Below are positions 7,290-17,847 of a DNA stretch of 33,687 nucleotides, in pieces. Position numbers and translations under genes: made by a program. Below the pieces are notes generated by a model. That model was given only the letters and a program-made list of their open reading frames with translations. It did not search any database and was not told the origin of the DNA. The stretch is from Aeromicrobium sp. (GTDB taxonomy: Bacteria > Actinomycetota > Actinomycetes > Propionibacteriales > Nocardioidaceae): positions 1-33,687 of the forward strand of contig SSHC01000050.1 of the NCBI GenBank assembly GCA_008017265.1, given 5' to 3'. The first letter of the stretch is position 1; every line of letters begins with the position of its first letter.

Positions 7290-8054
7290 TCACACGAACA
7301 CAACACTCGCAAGCGAAACTATGACGGTCGAGAAAATCTCACCAATTCCGAGTGCTTTCGGCGACGGAGTAAACCTCGGTACGACAGCGGCTCGGAGCGC
7401 GAGAACTGCGAAAACGAGCCCCATCCACGGTGAGATGATCGCCGCTGCGATCGCAGCCGCAATGTGAAAAATGACGCTCCACCAAAAGAACCGCGGATTG
7501 TTTCGCTCTCTAATCACAGTCTTGACGTAGAAGATGGTGCCCGCAAAGTACAAGAACTGAATTGCTGCCAAAAGCCACGCGCGGGTCATATCCTCGCCAC
7601 CACCGGCAACGAAGGCCACCACCGTCATGAGTGCAGAACCGACGAGCGTAGCGAGGCCCGCCTCCAAATCTCGCTCACGGCGTTGGGCAGCAGCCCACAA
7701 ACCGACTGCCAGTGCCGGAAGAAACGCGGGTGCCCACACGATTAACTCGGGCTTCAAAGCCACGACCAATAACCCAAGAAGCGTCGAACTCACGAGGTAG
7801 GCGCGCACAGGTGGCCAATAGCGCGGTTTGCGCCGGGATTTGAGCCAAAGAGATGCGGCAAAAAACAGGAAATACCCGCTCAACCAGAAAGCCAATAGCG
7901 GCAGGTGAATCCATTGCACTCCCCCTGCAATCGCACCGACGAGCAGCGGTGCGATAACCATCGCCCACGCTCCATGCTGATTGGGAACCCAACCAGGACT
8001 CTTCTTTCGCCGCTTCGTGGCCTGCACTTTATTGGCCTGCACTTTCGTAGCCAT
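7290..8054 (-). CDS. YwiC-like integral membrane protein
   Basis: After a basic N-terminus with a short repeat (KVQANKVQATKRRKK) comes the family signature PNQHGAWAMVIAPLLVG, then seven to nine hydrophobic segments in 254 residues. The YwiC-like family is widespread in actinobacteria and Bacillus (ywiC lies near nitrate respiration genes there) but its function is not established. TATTGT is located six bases before the ATG, so the message may be leaderless, separate from yciO 83 bases upstream. The duplicated KVQA unit at the start means either of two in-frame methionine-adjacent sites could be the true beginning, but only one ATG exists. Confidence 0.8.
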   Translation of the reverse strand: MATKVQANKVQATKRRKKSPGWVPNQHGAWAMVIAPLLVGAIAGGVQWIHLPLLAFWLSGYFLFFAASLWLKSRRKPRYWPPVRAYLVSSTLLGLLVVALKPELIVWAPAFLPALAVGLWAAAQRRERDLEAGLATLVGSALMTVVAFVAGGGEDMTRAWLLAAIQFLYFAGTIFYVKTVIRERNNPRFFWWSVIFHIAAAIAAAIISPWMGLVFAVLALRAAVVPRFTPSPKALGIGEIFSTVIVSLASVVFV

Positions 8055-8068
8055 ACATCCACAATATC
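8055..8068 (-). promoter_or_regulatory. Putative leaderless -10 element of the YwiC-like gene
   Basis: On the minus strand TATTGT is followed after six bases (GGATGT) by the ATG at 8054. This repeats the TANNNT-N6-ATG arrangement of other genes in the window. The upstream -35 sequence is weak. Confidence 0.35.
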
Positions 8069-8137
8069 GACTGACAATTCCGTGAAAAATATCGGGTTAG
8101 CCAAACCTAACTTCTCCGCGATTCCCCGCGCCCACAT

Positions 8138-8761
8138 TTACTCAAAGGGCGTAGGGTCACCGGCACCGATGCGCATCACTTCGGGATAACCTTCGGTGAA
8201 ATCAACGACCGTGGTCGGTTGTGGAATCTGCTCTTCACCCGTCTCAATTACCGCGTCAATTCGGCCATCGAGTGCGTCCGCGATGAGCCACGCTTCAGTC
8301 ATCGCCTCCACCTCATCCGGCAAAATCAACGTGCTCGAAAGCAGCGGCTCCCCCAGGGCTTCAACGATGGCCAGCGCCACTTTGTTGTCCGGAATGCGTA
8401 CACCAACAGTTTTCTTCTTAGCCTGCAAGAGACGGCGTGGAACTTCTTTCGTAGCCGGCAAAATGAACGTATACGCGCCCGGCGTAGCCGACTTAATCGC
8501 ACGAAATACGGCATTGTCGACATGAACAACTTGGCCCAACTGGGCGAAGTCACGACAAACGAGCGTGAAGTGGTGCTTGTCGTCAAGTCGGCGAATGGCT
8601 TTGATCCGATCAAGCGCTTCGGCATTTCCCAACTTCGCACCCAGCGCGTAGCCCGAGTCAGTCGGGTACGCGATCAGCCCGCCTTCGTCGAGCAGCTTTT
8701 TCGTTTGCTCGAGCGCGCGTGGCTGGGGATCAACTGGGTGGATATCAATGAAGCGAACCAT
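8138..8761 (-). CDS. yciO: YciO-type Sua5/YciO/YrdC family protein
   Basis: The 207-residue protein closely follows E. coli YciO throughout: IHPVDPQPRALEQTKKLL at the N-terminus, GGLIAYPTDSGYALGAKLG, FTLVCRDFAQL, TPGAYTFILPATKEVPRRLLQAKKKTVGVRIP, then LLSSTLILP. It has the YrdC fold without the C-terminal Sua5 domain. Relatives TsaC/Sua5 make threonylcarbamoyl-AMP for tRNA t6A; YciO itself has weak or unclear activity of this type and its physiological role is not settled. A good promoter precedes it, with no leader. It is divergent from the sulfate assimilation operon. Confidence 0.9.
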   Translation of the reverse strand: MVRFIDIHPVDPQPRALEQTKKLLDEGGLIAYPTDSGYALGAKLGNAEALDRIKAIRRLDDKHHFTLVCRDFAQLGQVVHVDNAVFRAIKSATPGAYTFILPATKEVPRRLLQAKKKTVGVRIPDNKVALAIVEALGEPLLSSTLILPDEVEAMTEAWLIADALDGRIDAVIETGEEQIPQPTTVVDFTEGYPEVMRIGAGDPTPFE

Positions 8762-8797
8762 GACTTGAGGCTAGAGGCGTGCACGCCAACGCACAAG
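8762..8797 (-). promoter_or_regulatory. yciO promoter, leaderless
   Basis: On the minus strand TTGTGC (-35), a 17-base spacer and TAGCCT (-10) are followed after six bases by the ATG at 8761. The distance implies that transcription starts at or next to the start codon. Confidence 0.5.
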
Positions 8798-8846
8798 TAC
8801 CGACTTCTCTGCCATACGTCCACCGCGACGAGCGCGCGTGTCCAGC

Positions 8847-8909
8847 ATGAGGACAGCCACCACGTGTGCTGCCAGTTTTTCTATTCTGGACAACGTCAAA
8901 TGCGCTTGA
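8847..8909 (+). CDS. Possible cysteine-containing leader peptide before cysH
   Basis: A 20-codon reading frame (MRTATTCAASFSILDNVKCA) ends with TGA 18 bases before the cysH start and about 9 bases before its ribosome site. It has Cys at positions 7 and 19, the second just before the stop. Actinobacterial sulfur genes are known to have short leader peptides with late Cys codons that sense cysteinyl-tRNA by ribosome stalling, and this frame fits the position and composition. It does not match the Streptomyces-type RHVDL leader motif, and no strong ribosome site or leaderless promoter was found before its ATG. A GTG three codons earlier is an alternative start. Confidence 0.3.
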   Translation: MRTATTCAASFSILDNVKCA

Positions 8910-8927
8910 CCAATCATGGAGGTATCG

Positions 8928-9725
8928 ATGACGACGCAGTCTCTCGCCGAGCGTCGCGAAAAGTTCGCGCGCCATGAAGCTGCCCGCGCCGAACACCACC
9001 GTGCACGCACCGACTTGCTGAGTCGTCCGAAACGCTCGGCCACGGAACTTCAAGCAATCGCAATTGACGCAGAAGACCGCTTCTCCCCCAATGCATCCGC
9101 CGATGAAGTGCTTGCTTGGGTCGCCGCCGAGTTCGGCTATCGAGCAACCGTCGCGTGCTCGATGGCCGATGTAGTTGTGCCCCATGTTGTCGCGCAGCAC
9201 TTGCCGTGGGTTGACACGCTCTTTTTGGAAACTGGCTATCACTTCCCCGAAACAATCGGAACTCGTGACGCAACCGAAGCGAGCCTCGAACTCACCATCG
9301 TCGATGTCTTGCCAACCCAAACAGTTGCCGAACAAGACGCAGAATACGGGGAAAAACTCTACGAACGCGACCCTGCACTCTGCTGCCAATTGCGTAAAGT
9401 CGAGCCGCTCACCCGCACTCTCGCGCTCTACGAAGCGTGGATCACAGGCGTACGCCGCGACGAATCTCCCGAACGTGCCAATACTCCGATCGTGACGTGG
9501 GATGAGAAGAACCAACTCGTCAAAGTCAATCCACTCGTTGATTGGTCGTTCGATGATCTCGGCGAATATTCGGCACGCCATCACCTCGTCACGAACCCGC
9601 TGATCGAAGACGGATATCCCTCAATCGGCTGCGCCCCCTGTACCCGCCGAGTTGCACCCGGCGAAGACCCCCGTTCCGGCCGATGGGCCGGATTCTCCAA
9701 GACAGAATGCGGACTCCACACATGA
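8928..9725 (+). CDS. cysH: Assimilatory adenylylsulfate (APS) reductase, CysH family
   Basis: This 265-residue protein reduces activated sulfate to sulfite with thioredoxin as electron donor. It has the adenylylsulfate type of cysteine set: Cys-Cys (about 152-153, ALCCQLRKVEPL) and CxxC (about 235/238, GCAPCTRR), which together bind a [4Fe-4S] cluster, and the catalytic C-terminal ECGLH (Cys261). Presence of the cluster cysteines means APS rather than PAPS is the likely substrate, in keeping with the lack of an APS kinase gene here. The start is ATG 8928 because GGAGGT (8918-8923) lies five bases upstream; an earlier ATG at 8916 would overlap that site. The stop overlaps the cysD start (ATGA). 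Confidence 0.92.
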   Translation: MTTQSLAERREKFARHEAARAEHHRARTDLLSRPKRSATELQAIAIDAEDRFSPNASADEVLAWVAAEFGYRATVACSMADVVVPHVVAQHLPWVDTLFLETGYHFPETIGTRDATEASLELTIVDVLPTQTVAEQDAEYGEKLYERDPALCCQLRKVEPLTRTLALYEAWITGVRRDESPERANTPIVTWDEKNQLVKVNPLVDWSFDDLGEYSARHHLVTNPLIEDGYPSIGCAPCTRRVAPGEDPRSGRWAGFSKTECGLHT

Positions 9726-10639
9726 CCACGACGATCGACGAACGAACCGAATTGAGCCACTTGCGCTGGCTCGAAGCCGAGGCAATCCACATCATTCGTG
9801 AGGTGGTTGGCGAATTCGACCGACCTGGCCTGCTCTTTTCCGGCGGCAAGGATTCCGTTGTCATGTTGCATCTGGCGACGAAGGCTTTCTGGCCCGGCCG
9901 TGTCCCGTTCCCTGTTCTGCACGTAGACACGGGCCACAATTTCCCCGAAGTTCTCGATTTCCGCGACGAATCTGTCGCCCGTCTCGGGCTAGATTTGCGC
10001 GTCTCGGCCGTCGAAGATTACCTCGCCGACGGTCGGTTGAAAGAACGCGCCGACGGGACTCGAAACCAATTGCAAACCCAACCCCTACTCGATGGCATCG
10101 AACTCAACAAGTTCGACGCAGTGTTCGGTGGTGGGCGGCGCGACGAAGATAAAGCTCGAGCAAAAGAACGTGTTTATAGCTTGCGCGATGCTTTCGGACA
10201 ATGGAACCCACGCAATCAGCGCCCCGAGCTGTGGGATTTGTACAACGGTCGCCATCGGCCAGGCGAGCACGTTCGCGTGTTCCCTTTGAGTAACTGGACC
10301 GAACTGGACATCTGGCGGTACATCGAGGCCGAGAATATCGCCATCCCGTCGTTGTATTACGCACACGAACGCGAAGTGTTCGAGCGTGACGGCATGCTCG
10401 TTGCCGTCGGACCGTACTCACAACCCACTGAATCGGAAACGGTTCGGACCGAACGGGTACGCTACCGCACCGTCGGCGATATGTCCTGCACTGGCGCTGT
10501 CGCGAGTGATGCCGACACAATCGAGAAAGTCGTTGCAGAAGTGGCCGTGTCACGTATCACCGAACGCGGTGCGACGCGCGCTGACGATCGCTTCTCTGAA
10601 GCTGCCATGGAAGACCGTAAGAAGCAAGGATATTTCTGA
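9722..10639 (+). CDS. cysD: Sulfate adenylyltransferase subunit 2
   Basis: CysD is the catalytic ATP-pyrophosphatase subunit of ATP sulfurylase, making APS from ATP and sulfate. The PP-loop SGGKDSVVMLHLA is located near residue 40, followed by PVLHVDTGHNFPEVLDFRD and the FGGGRRDEDKARAKER motif, then PLSNWTELDIWRYI and the C-terminal RYRTVGDMSCTGAV. Length is 305 residues, normal for the family. I chose ATG 9722, which overlaps the cysH stop as ATGA; an in-frame ATG at 9683 lies inside cysH and would add an unrelated 13 residues. Downstream cysN follows with one base between. Confidence 0.95.
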   Translation: MTTTIDERTELSHLRWLEAEAIHIIREVVGEFDRPGLLFSGGKDSVVMLHLATKAFWPGRVPFPVLHVDTGHNFPEVLDFRDESVARLGLDLRVSAVEDYLADGRLKERADGTRNQLQTQPLLDGIELNKFDAVFGGGRRDEDKARAKERVYSLRDAFGQWNPRNQRPELWDLYNGRHRPGEHVRVFPLSNWTELDIWRYIEAENIAIPSLYYAHEREVFERDGMLVAVGPYSQPTESETVRTERVRYRTVGDMSCTGAVASDADTIEKVVAEVAVSRITERGATRADDRFSEAAMEDRKKQGYF

Positions 10640-10640
10640 T

Positions 10641-11909
10641 ATGACAAGCCTTTTGAGACTCGCCACAGCGGGTTCTGTTGACGACGGCAAGTCCACCCTT
10701 GTGGGTCGCCTCTTGTTCGATTCGAAGTCGATTCTCGCCGACCAATTCGACGCTGTCGAGCGGGTAAGCCGCGACCGTGGATTAGAAACGACCGATCTCG
10801 CGCTCGTGACTGATGGACTGCGTTCCGAACGCGAGCAAGGCATCACGATCGACGTTGCTTACCGATACTTCGCTACTGAAAAGCGGACGTTCATCCTTGC
10901 TGATTGCCCCGGACACGTCCAGTACACGCGAAACACCGTCACGGGTTCCAGCACTGCAGACGTGCTTGTTGTTCTTGTCGACATCCGCAATGGCATTCAA
11001 GAGCAAACTCGGCGGCACTTGGCCGTCGCGAGCCTGCTTCGGGTCCCCCACGTTTTCGTGACCGTCAACAAGATTGACCTTCTCGACTATGACGAAGCTG
11101 CCTACAACAACGTTGCGCGCGAAATCCATGCGGTCGCCGACACGCTCGGTCTTGAAGACGTGACGACGATTCCAGTCTCAGCATTACGCGGGGACAACGT
11201 GGTAGAGCGATCGAGTGCAACGCCCTGGTACGACGGCCCAAGTCTGTTGGAATTGCTCGAGACGTTGCCGCTGGATCGCGCGGAATCGCGACTCCCCCTG
11301 CATTTCCCAGTGCAACTCGTGATCCGGCCCCAAAGTTCAGCAGCACCCGAGTTCCATGACTATCGCGCCTACGCTGGTCGAATCTCGGCGGGATCGGCTC
11401 GCGTCGGTGATGACGTTGTTGTGTTGCCGTCCGGTCATAGATCCACGATCGTGGGCATCGACCTTGCTGGCGAGGGCTTGACTGAAGCGCACATCGCACA
11501 GTCGGTTTCGATTCGCCTCGCCGATGACATCGACATTTCGCGTGGTGACGTCATTGTGGCGGCAGAGTCAGCACTTGCCTTGCGAGACAGCGCCACAGCA
11601 ACCCTCGCTTGGCTGGCCGACACTCCCCTCGCCACCGGTTCGCGGGTTTTGGTGAAGCACGGAACCAAATCCGTGTTGGCAATCGTGACGGAAGTTATCG
11701 GCAAACTCGATCTCGACACCGGTGATCTCGTCCCCGCCAACACGCTGACGTTGAATGACATTGGCGAGGTCGCCTTGCGTTTCGCCGAACCACTCCCCCT
11801 TGAGGACTATTCCTCGTCTCGCGCCAATGGCGCCTTCTTGCTTATTGACGGACAAGAAGGCACAACGCTCGCCGCTGGCATGGCACACGCAGTCCCTGTG
11901 ACCGTGTGA
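10641..11909 (+). CDS. cysN: Sulfate adenylyltransferase subunit 1 (GTPase)
   Basis: CysN is the regulatory GTPase of ATP sulfurylase; GTP hydrolysis drives APS formation by CysD. GTPase motifs are seen in order: P-loop AGSVDDGKSTL (about 10-20), DCPGHVQYTRN (G3) and NKIDLLDYDE (G4), followed by two beta-barrel domains. Length is 422 residues, and there is no fused CysC (APS kinase) domain. ATG 10641 lies one base after the cysD stop; the frame is open much further upstream inside cysD, but only the 10641 start gives the family N-terminus LLRLATAGSVDDGK. The next gene begins one base after the stop. Confidence 0.95.
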   Translation: MTSLLRLATAGSVDDGKSTLVGRLLFDSKSILADQFDAVERVSRDRGLETTDLALVTDGLRSEREQGITIDVAYRYFATEKRTFILADCPGHVQYTRNTVTGSSTADVLVVLVDIRNGIQEQTRRHLAVASLLRVPHVFVTVNKIDLLDYDEAAYNNVAREIHAVADTLGLEDVTTIPVSALRGDNVVERSSATPWYDGPSLLELLETLPLDRAESRLPLHFPVQLVIRPQSSAAPEFHDYRAYAGRISAGSARVGDDVVVLPSGHRSTIVGIDLAGEGLTEAHIAQSVSIRLADDIDISRGDVIVAAESALALRDSATATLAWLADTPLATGSRVLVKHGTKSVLAIVTEVIGKLDLDTGDLVPANTLTLNDIGEVALRFAEPLPLEDYSSSRANGAFLLIDGQEGTTLAAGMAHAVPVTV

Positions 11910-11910
11910 C

Positions 11911-12375
11911 ATGACAGAAATTTTTCCGGTCTCGCTTGTACTTCAGGGTCTTGACGTCCTCGTTGTTGGTGGTGGTCGAGTGGCGGAACGTCGCGTTCGT
12001 TCATTTCTCGACGCGAACGCACACGTCACCGTCATCGCGCCCGAGATCAGCTCTTGGTTGACCGTCCGCGCCGAGGCAAAAGAGCTTCGTTGGATTGCGC
12101 GCGGCTATGAGCCTGGCGACATCACCGGGTTTTGGCTCGTGCAAGCAGCTACCGACAGCCCCCACGTGAACAGCGAGGTAGCCAAGGCGGCCCACGAAGC
12201 CCGTGTTTTCTGTTTCACCGGCGGAGATCCGGCGAACTCAACCGCATGGCGTCCCGCGATCACACACTTCAAAGGACACGCGATCGCGGTGAGCGGCGGC
12301 GGAAGTGCGCGTGAAGCCATCGCCACGCGAAATGAGTTGGCCCAACTTGTTCGGACCCACGAAGAACTCACCTAA
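11911..12375 (+). CDS. Precorrin-2 dehydrogenase / siroheme synthase N-terminal domain protein
   Basis: The 154-residue protein matches the NAD-binding half of CysG and Met8p: FPVSLVLQGLDVLVVGGGRVAERRVRSFLDANAHVTVIAP at the start, an ARGYEPGDITGFWLVQAATD segment that corresponds to the family's (L)VIAAT(D) region, and the ending GHAIAVSGGGSAREAIATRNEL. The family oxidises precorrin-2 to sirohydrochlorin, and in full-length proteins also inserts iron, to give siroheme. Siroheme is needed by sulfite reductase, so co-transcription with cysHDN makes sense. It is shorter than the full Met8p-like unit (about 200 residues), lacking most of the helical C-terminal part, so iron insertion may depend on another protein. 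Confidence 0.85.
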   Translation: MTEIFPVSLVLQGLDVLVVGGGRVAERRVRSFLDANAHVTVIAPEISSWLTVRAEAKELRWIARGYEPGDITGFWLVQAATDSPHVNSEVAKAAHEARVFCFTGGDPANSTAWRPAITHFKGHAIAVSGGGSAREAIATRNELAQLVRTHEELT

Positions 12376-12405
12376 CCCGACGTGCGCGGAACGGGAGCGT
12401 TAGAT

Positions 12406-12822
12406 TCAGATCGCTTCGGGTGTGTTCACACTGGACGCTGCACGCGCCCGACCGGTTTTCACTAGCCACGCCAGCCCAATAATCGGCAACAAGAGTGGCA
12501 CATATCCATAACCTGCGCCGAACCGCGACCACACCGTCTCATCCCCTAAAAGGTCTGGATTCAACACGGTAAGTAGCCCAACCACGAGTACGCCGGCCGC
12601 CTCAAATCCCACGGCAATCCAAGCCAACTGACGGCGATCCGTCGCCAGCGCCCACGTTGCCACGATGTAGACCACTCCTGAAAGTGCCGACAATCCATAG
12701 GCCATGGGTGCCACCTCAAATTTGGATAGCAATTGATACGCAGACCTAGCTGTTGCTGAAATCGCGAACACCGCATAAATCGCAACCAACACGCGTCCAA
12801 AGCCAGTTTGAGTTTCAGCCAT
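12406..12822 (-). CDS. Conserved actinobacterial integral membrane protein
   Basis: The 138-residue protein has four hydrophobic segments: VLVAIYAVFAISATARSAYQ, APMAYGLSALSGVVYIVATWALA, LAWIAVGFEAAGVLVVGLLTVL and YVPLLLPIIGLAWLV. The motif NPDLLGDETVWSRFGAGYGYVPLLLP is typical of a conserved actinobacterial family with no known role. I chose ATG 12822, which has AGGGA upstream and overlaps the previous gene by 8 bases; a frame extending to 12945 is inside the previous gene and reads as low-complexity arginine-rich sequence. The pair is probably co-transcribed. Confidence 0.75.
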   Translation of the reverse strand: MAETQTGFGRVLVAIYAVFAISATARSAYQLLSKFEVAPMAYGLSALSGVVYIVATWALATDRRQLAWIAVGFEAAGVLVVGLLTVLNPDLLGDETVWSRFGAGYGYVPLLLPIIGLAWLVKTGRARAASSVNTPEAI

Positions 12823-13168
12823 GTCCCTGCCAAATCTGCATGAGTCGAATTGAAAGTACCGCCACGGTGAGCATCGCGATCGAGACGACTCCGGTCCCCC
12901 AGCGGGTCTTGTCGCCGATTCCCCAGATGACTGCCGCAGGCGCAATGATCAACGTTGTCACGTAGTAGGACCAGAAGAGAATCGGATCGCCTTGGTTGCC
13001 ACCGACAATCAGAGCCCCTACTCCGGCCACGATGAGAAGTACTTCGGTAGCAGCAACGCCATAAAAGAGCGGATTGCTAAACCGAAATCCTTTGAAAGAA
13101 TGCCAAAGCGCATACAGTGCAACTGCTGTAGCGACGACGGCAATTACATAGGCAACGAACGGGGTCAT
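12815..13168 (-). CDS. Small integral membrane protein
   Basis: About 117 residues from ATG 13168 (MTPFVAYVIAVVATAVALYALWHSF) give four predicted membrane helices. The ISRxM-like C-terminus (LSIRLMQIWQGHG) and the conserved phrase FRFSNPLFYGVAATEVLLIVAGVGALI are typical of an actinobacterial membrane protein of unknown function that is found paired with the next gene. Starts further upstream (to 13231) would add a polar segment MLVTLRGSRIDGV that looks non-coding. No strong ribosome site was seen before 13168. Confidence 0.7.
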   Translation of the reverse strand: MTPFVAYVIAVVATAVALYALWHSFKGFRFSNPLFYGVAATEVLLIVAGVGALIVGGNQGDPILFWSYYVTTLIIAPAAVIWGIGDKTRWGTGVVSIAMLTVAVLSIRLMQIWQGHG

Positions 13169-13253
13169 AACATCTTTGAGTCTCCCATGCGCAACTCCAT
13201 CAATCCGACTGCCCCTCAATGTGACCAGCATTAAGACACAAAGCCTCGAAACG

Positions 13254-13280
13254 TGACACTATCGGTGTCATAATCGAACG
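13254..13280 (+). promoter_or_regulatory. Promoter and TetR-type operator of the alpha/beta hydrolase gene
   Basis: A perfect inverted repeat TGACACTATCGGTGTCA (13254-13270, 6-bp arms, 5-base centre) overlaps a CATAAT -10 element (13269-13274) that lies six bases before the GTG start. The repeat has the size and symmetry of TetR-family operators. A bound repressor would cover the -10. The -35 is weak. Confidence 0.5.
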
Positions 13281-14041
13281 GTGACCTCGACACTCGCACT
13301 CATTGCACCGGCGCTCGCTGTTGGTTCATGGTTTTACGGACCACTTCAAGATTCATTTCTCGAACATGGTTGGGATGTTGAGGTCCTGCCGCGGCGCGGA
13401 TTCGAAGCCCATCAGCCCAAGGCCAAGCCGGGTCATGACTGGTCGTACGCCGACGAAGCGCAGGTAATCATCGACGCGATAGCGAGAGCGCGCGCCGAAG
13501 ATCCGAATCGACAGATCGTGATCGTTGGTCACAGCTTGGGCGGACAACTCGGCGCAGCCGTGCAACTTGGCGATCAGCCCGCCGACGGCCTCGTCACGAT
13601 TGGTACCTCAGCTCCTCACTATCGGCTCTACGGCTTTCGCGCGGTCGGCTTGCTTGCGATGGCGCTTGCTGTCCGCCCGGCAGCGCGAATAGCCGGTTAC
13701 CTTCATAAGCCGTTCTTTGGTGCGCCCGGACCGAAAACGATGATGACTGAATGGGCAAACATGATCCTCACTGGTGAAATGCCCTACGACCTCTCGGAAA
13801 AGATCGCTCGTCCAGCGCTTTCAGTGCACCTAGAAGGCGACTCGTTCTCGGTTTACCACGCGGTCCGCGAGTTCGAAATCAAGAACTTTGAGGCCGACTC
13901 ACTCACGCGATGGACCTACCGAAAAGATGCAGTCCCCGAAGGTGGCAACACCCATCACGTTCAGTGGGTTCGCAAACCGGAACCCGTCGTCAAGTACATC
14001 GTTGACTGGTGGGCCGCCCAAAGCACTCCCCTTGCCGAGGT

Positions 14042-14045
<4 letters not shown>
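13281..14045 (+). CDS. Alpha/beta-fold hydrolase
   Basis: The 254-residue protein has the nucleophile elbow GHSLGG (Ser85), a probable acid at Asp187 (HLEGDSFS) and a catalytic His225 or His226 (GNTHHVQWV), so all three members of the triad are available. No lid, signal peptide or membrane segment gives a clear substrate; the family includes esterases, lipases and haloalkane-type enzymes. The start is GTG 13281, immediately downstream of the operator-promoter. The last codons overlap the last codons of gcvP on the other strand. Confidence 0.8.
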
Positions 14046-16885
<2,840 letters not shown>

Positions 16886-16950
16886 GCAATCTCTGCTTTC
16901 AGGGGTGGACGACAATGCGCACCTCCCCCTCTGTCAAGACTCAGCCGAGC

Positions 16951-17050
16951 CGCTTCAGAGATGCCTCGTGCCTACAGTCCTGGTGCCTGAGAGGTTCCGG
17001 GGAGGAATTGCCCCTTCGGCGTCATATCCGGAAGGTATGAACTCTCCCGT
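16951..17050 (-). promoter_or_regulatory. Glycine riboswitch upstream of gcvP
   Basis: On the minus strand the sequence has the glycine aptamer hallmarks in order: GGGAGAG, CGCCGAAGGGGCAA, ACCTCTCAGGCA and AGGACTGT followed by GAGG. Only one aptamer is apparent. About 65 bases separate it from the gcvP start; no strong terminator with a T-run is visible there, so control may act on translation or through a hairpin I could not resolve. In other bacteria glycine binding turns on glycine cleavage genes. Confidence 0.88.
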
Positions 17051-17119
17051 AAGCGTCGACAGCAGAACTAGCGTATCAGCGATCTACGGTGGGATCGCTC
17101 GCGGCGGATGTGAAGGGAC

Positions 17120-17689
17120 CTAGTTAGCCTTGCGCGCGCGGCGCTCAGCGAGTTCGTCAGCCACAGCTGCGATCGGTTCGGCCCGTTCGCTTGGAAGCTC
17201 AAGGAGAGTGCCTTCAATTTCTTTCCAGACGCCTCCGATCGCAATACCGAATACGCCTTGGCCGCCTTGAAGCAAATCGATGACTTCAGATGCGGACCGG
17301 CATTCGTAAACGCTGGCCCCATCACTCATGAGCGTGACTTGAGTGAGGTCGTCCGTGCCGCGTTCGCGCAGATGATCGATTGCAGTACGGATTTGCTGAA
17401 GAGACACGCCAGCTTCGAGCAGGCGCTTAATGATCTTCAGCAGGAGAACATCTTTAAAGGAATAGAGCCGTGACGTACCTGAGCCAGTAGCTGTGCGAAC
17501 TGTTGGCTCGACGAGACCCGTGCGAGTCCAGTAGTCAAGCTGGCGATAGGTGATTCCAGCAGCCGCACAGGCGGTGGGACCACGGAAACCCGCATCTTCA
17601 GGCAGGGGCGAGACATCGTCGCTAAAAAGCAGACCTTGATCTCCGGCTTGCGCTAGCGCCTCTGCCGTCTCATCACGGGGTTCAATCAT
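17120..17689 (-). CDS. resR: MerR-family regulator (ResR / Rv1830 type)
   Basis: The 189-residue protein holds a MerR helix-turn-helix (about residues 32-100: GITYRQLDYWTRTGLVEPTVRTATGSGTSRLYSFKDVLLLKIIKRLLEAGVSLQQIRTAID). The C-terminal part has no metal-binding cysteines. By position it corresponds to M. tuberculosis Rv1830 (resR), implicated in growth and antibiotic resilience, and to the second MerR gene near odhI in Corynebacterium. I chose ATG 17689 because AGGAGGG lies 6 bases upstream; an earlier frame to 17851 reads through the intergenic region. Two 15-bp inverted-repeat boxes and a 10-bp palindrome lie in the 160-base gap before it. Confidence 0.85.
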   Translation of the reverse strand: MIEPRDETAEALAQAGDQGLLFSDDVSPLPEDAGFRGPTACAAAGITYRQLDYWTRTGLVEPTVRTATGSGTSRLYSFKDVLLLKIIKRLLEAGVSLQQIRTAIDHLRERGTDDLTQVTLMSDGASVYECRSASEVIDLLQGGQGVFGIAIGGVWKEIEGTLLELPSERAEPIAAVADELAERRARKAN

Positions 17690-17752
17690 GATGGGCCCTC
17701 CTGTTGGGCAAGTTGTCGTCACTAATAGAAAACCACATTCGAGGGGCTTTCG

Positions 17753-17781
17753 CGTACCCTCAAGTTTGACCTGAGGGTACG
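17753..17781 (-). promoter_or_regulatory. Inverted repeat with MerR-type box before resR
   Basis: Perfect 10-bp arms CGTACCCTCA and TGAGGGTACG (17753-17762, 17772-17781) flank nine bases. Within it sits the box TCAAGT-TTG-ACCTGA (17760-17774), related to the box at 17824 and to one before garA. A TATTAGT -10-like element lies downstream at about 17720-17726 on the minus strand. This is a likely operator for a MerR protein, most simply ResR or FtsR. Confidence 0.45.
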
Positions 17782-17823
17782 GGTTTGTTGGTGAAGCTAG
17801 AAATTTCGGCGTGTCGAAAAGTT

Positions 17824-17838
17824 TCAAGTAAAACTTGA
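17824..17838 (-). promoter_or_regulatory. Second MerR-type box before resR
   Basis: TCAAGT-AAA-ACTTGA is a perfect 15-bp inverted repeat (three-base centre), located 10 bases from the bfn stop codon. Its arms repeat those of the box at 17760. Confidence 0.4.
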
Positions 17839-17847
17839 AGGCTTTCC

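Noticed and set aside
8219-8977. Plus-strand open frame of 252 codons
   Set aside because: It is antisense to yciO and continues into cysH in a different frame; no recognisable protein.
8745-9584. Minus-strand open frame of 279 codons
   Set aside because: It is antisense to cysH, whose conserved cysteines and ribosome site are convincing.
10386-10640. 85-codon N-terminal extension of CysN
   Set aside because: The extension lies within cysD; the family N-terminus starts at ATG 10641, one base after the cysD stop.
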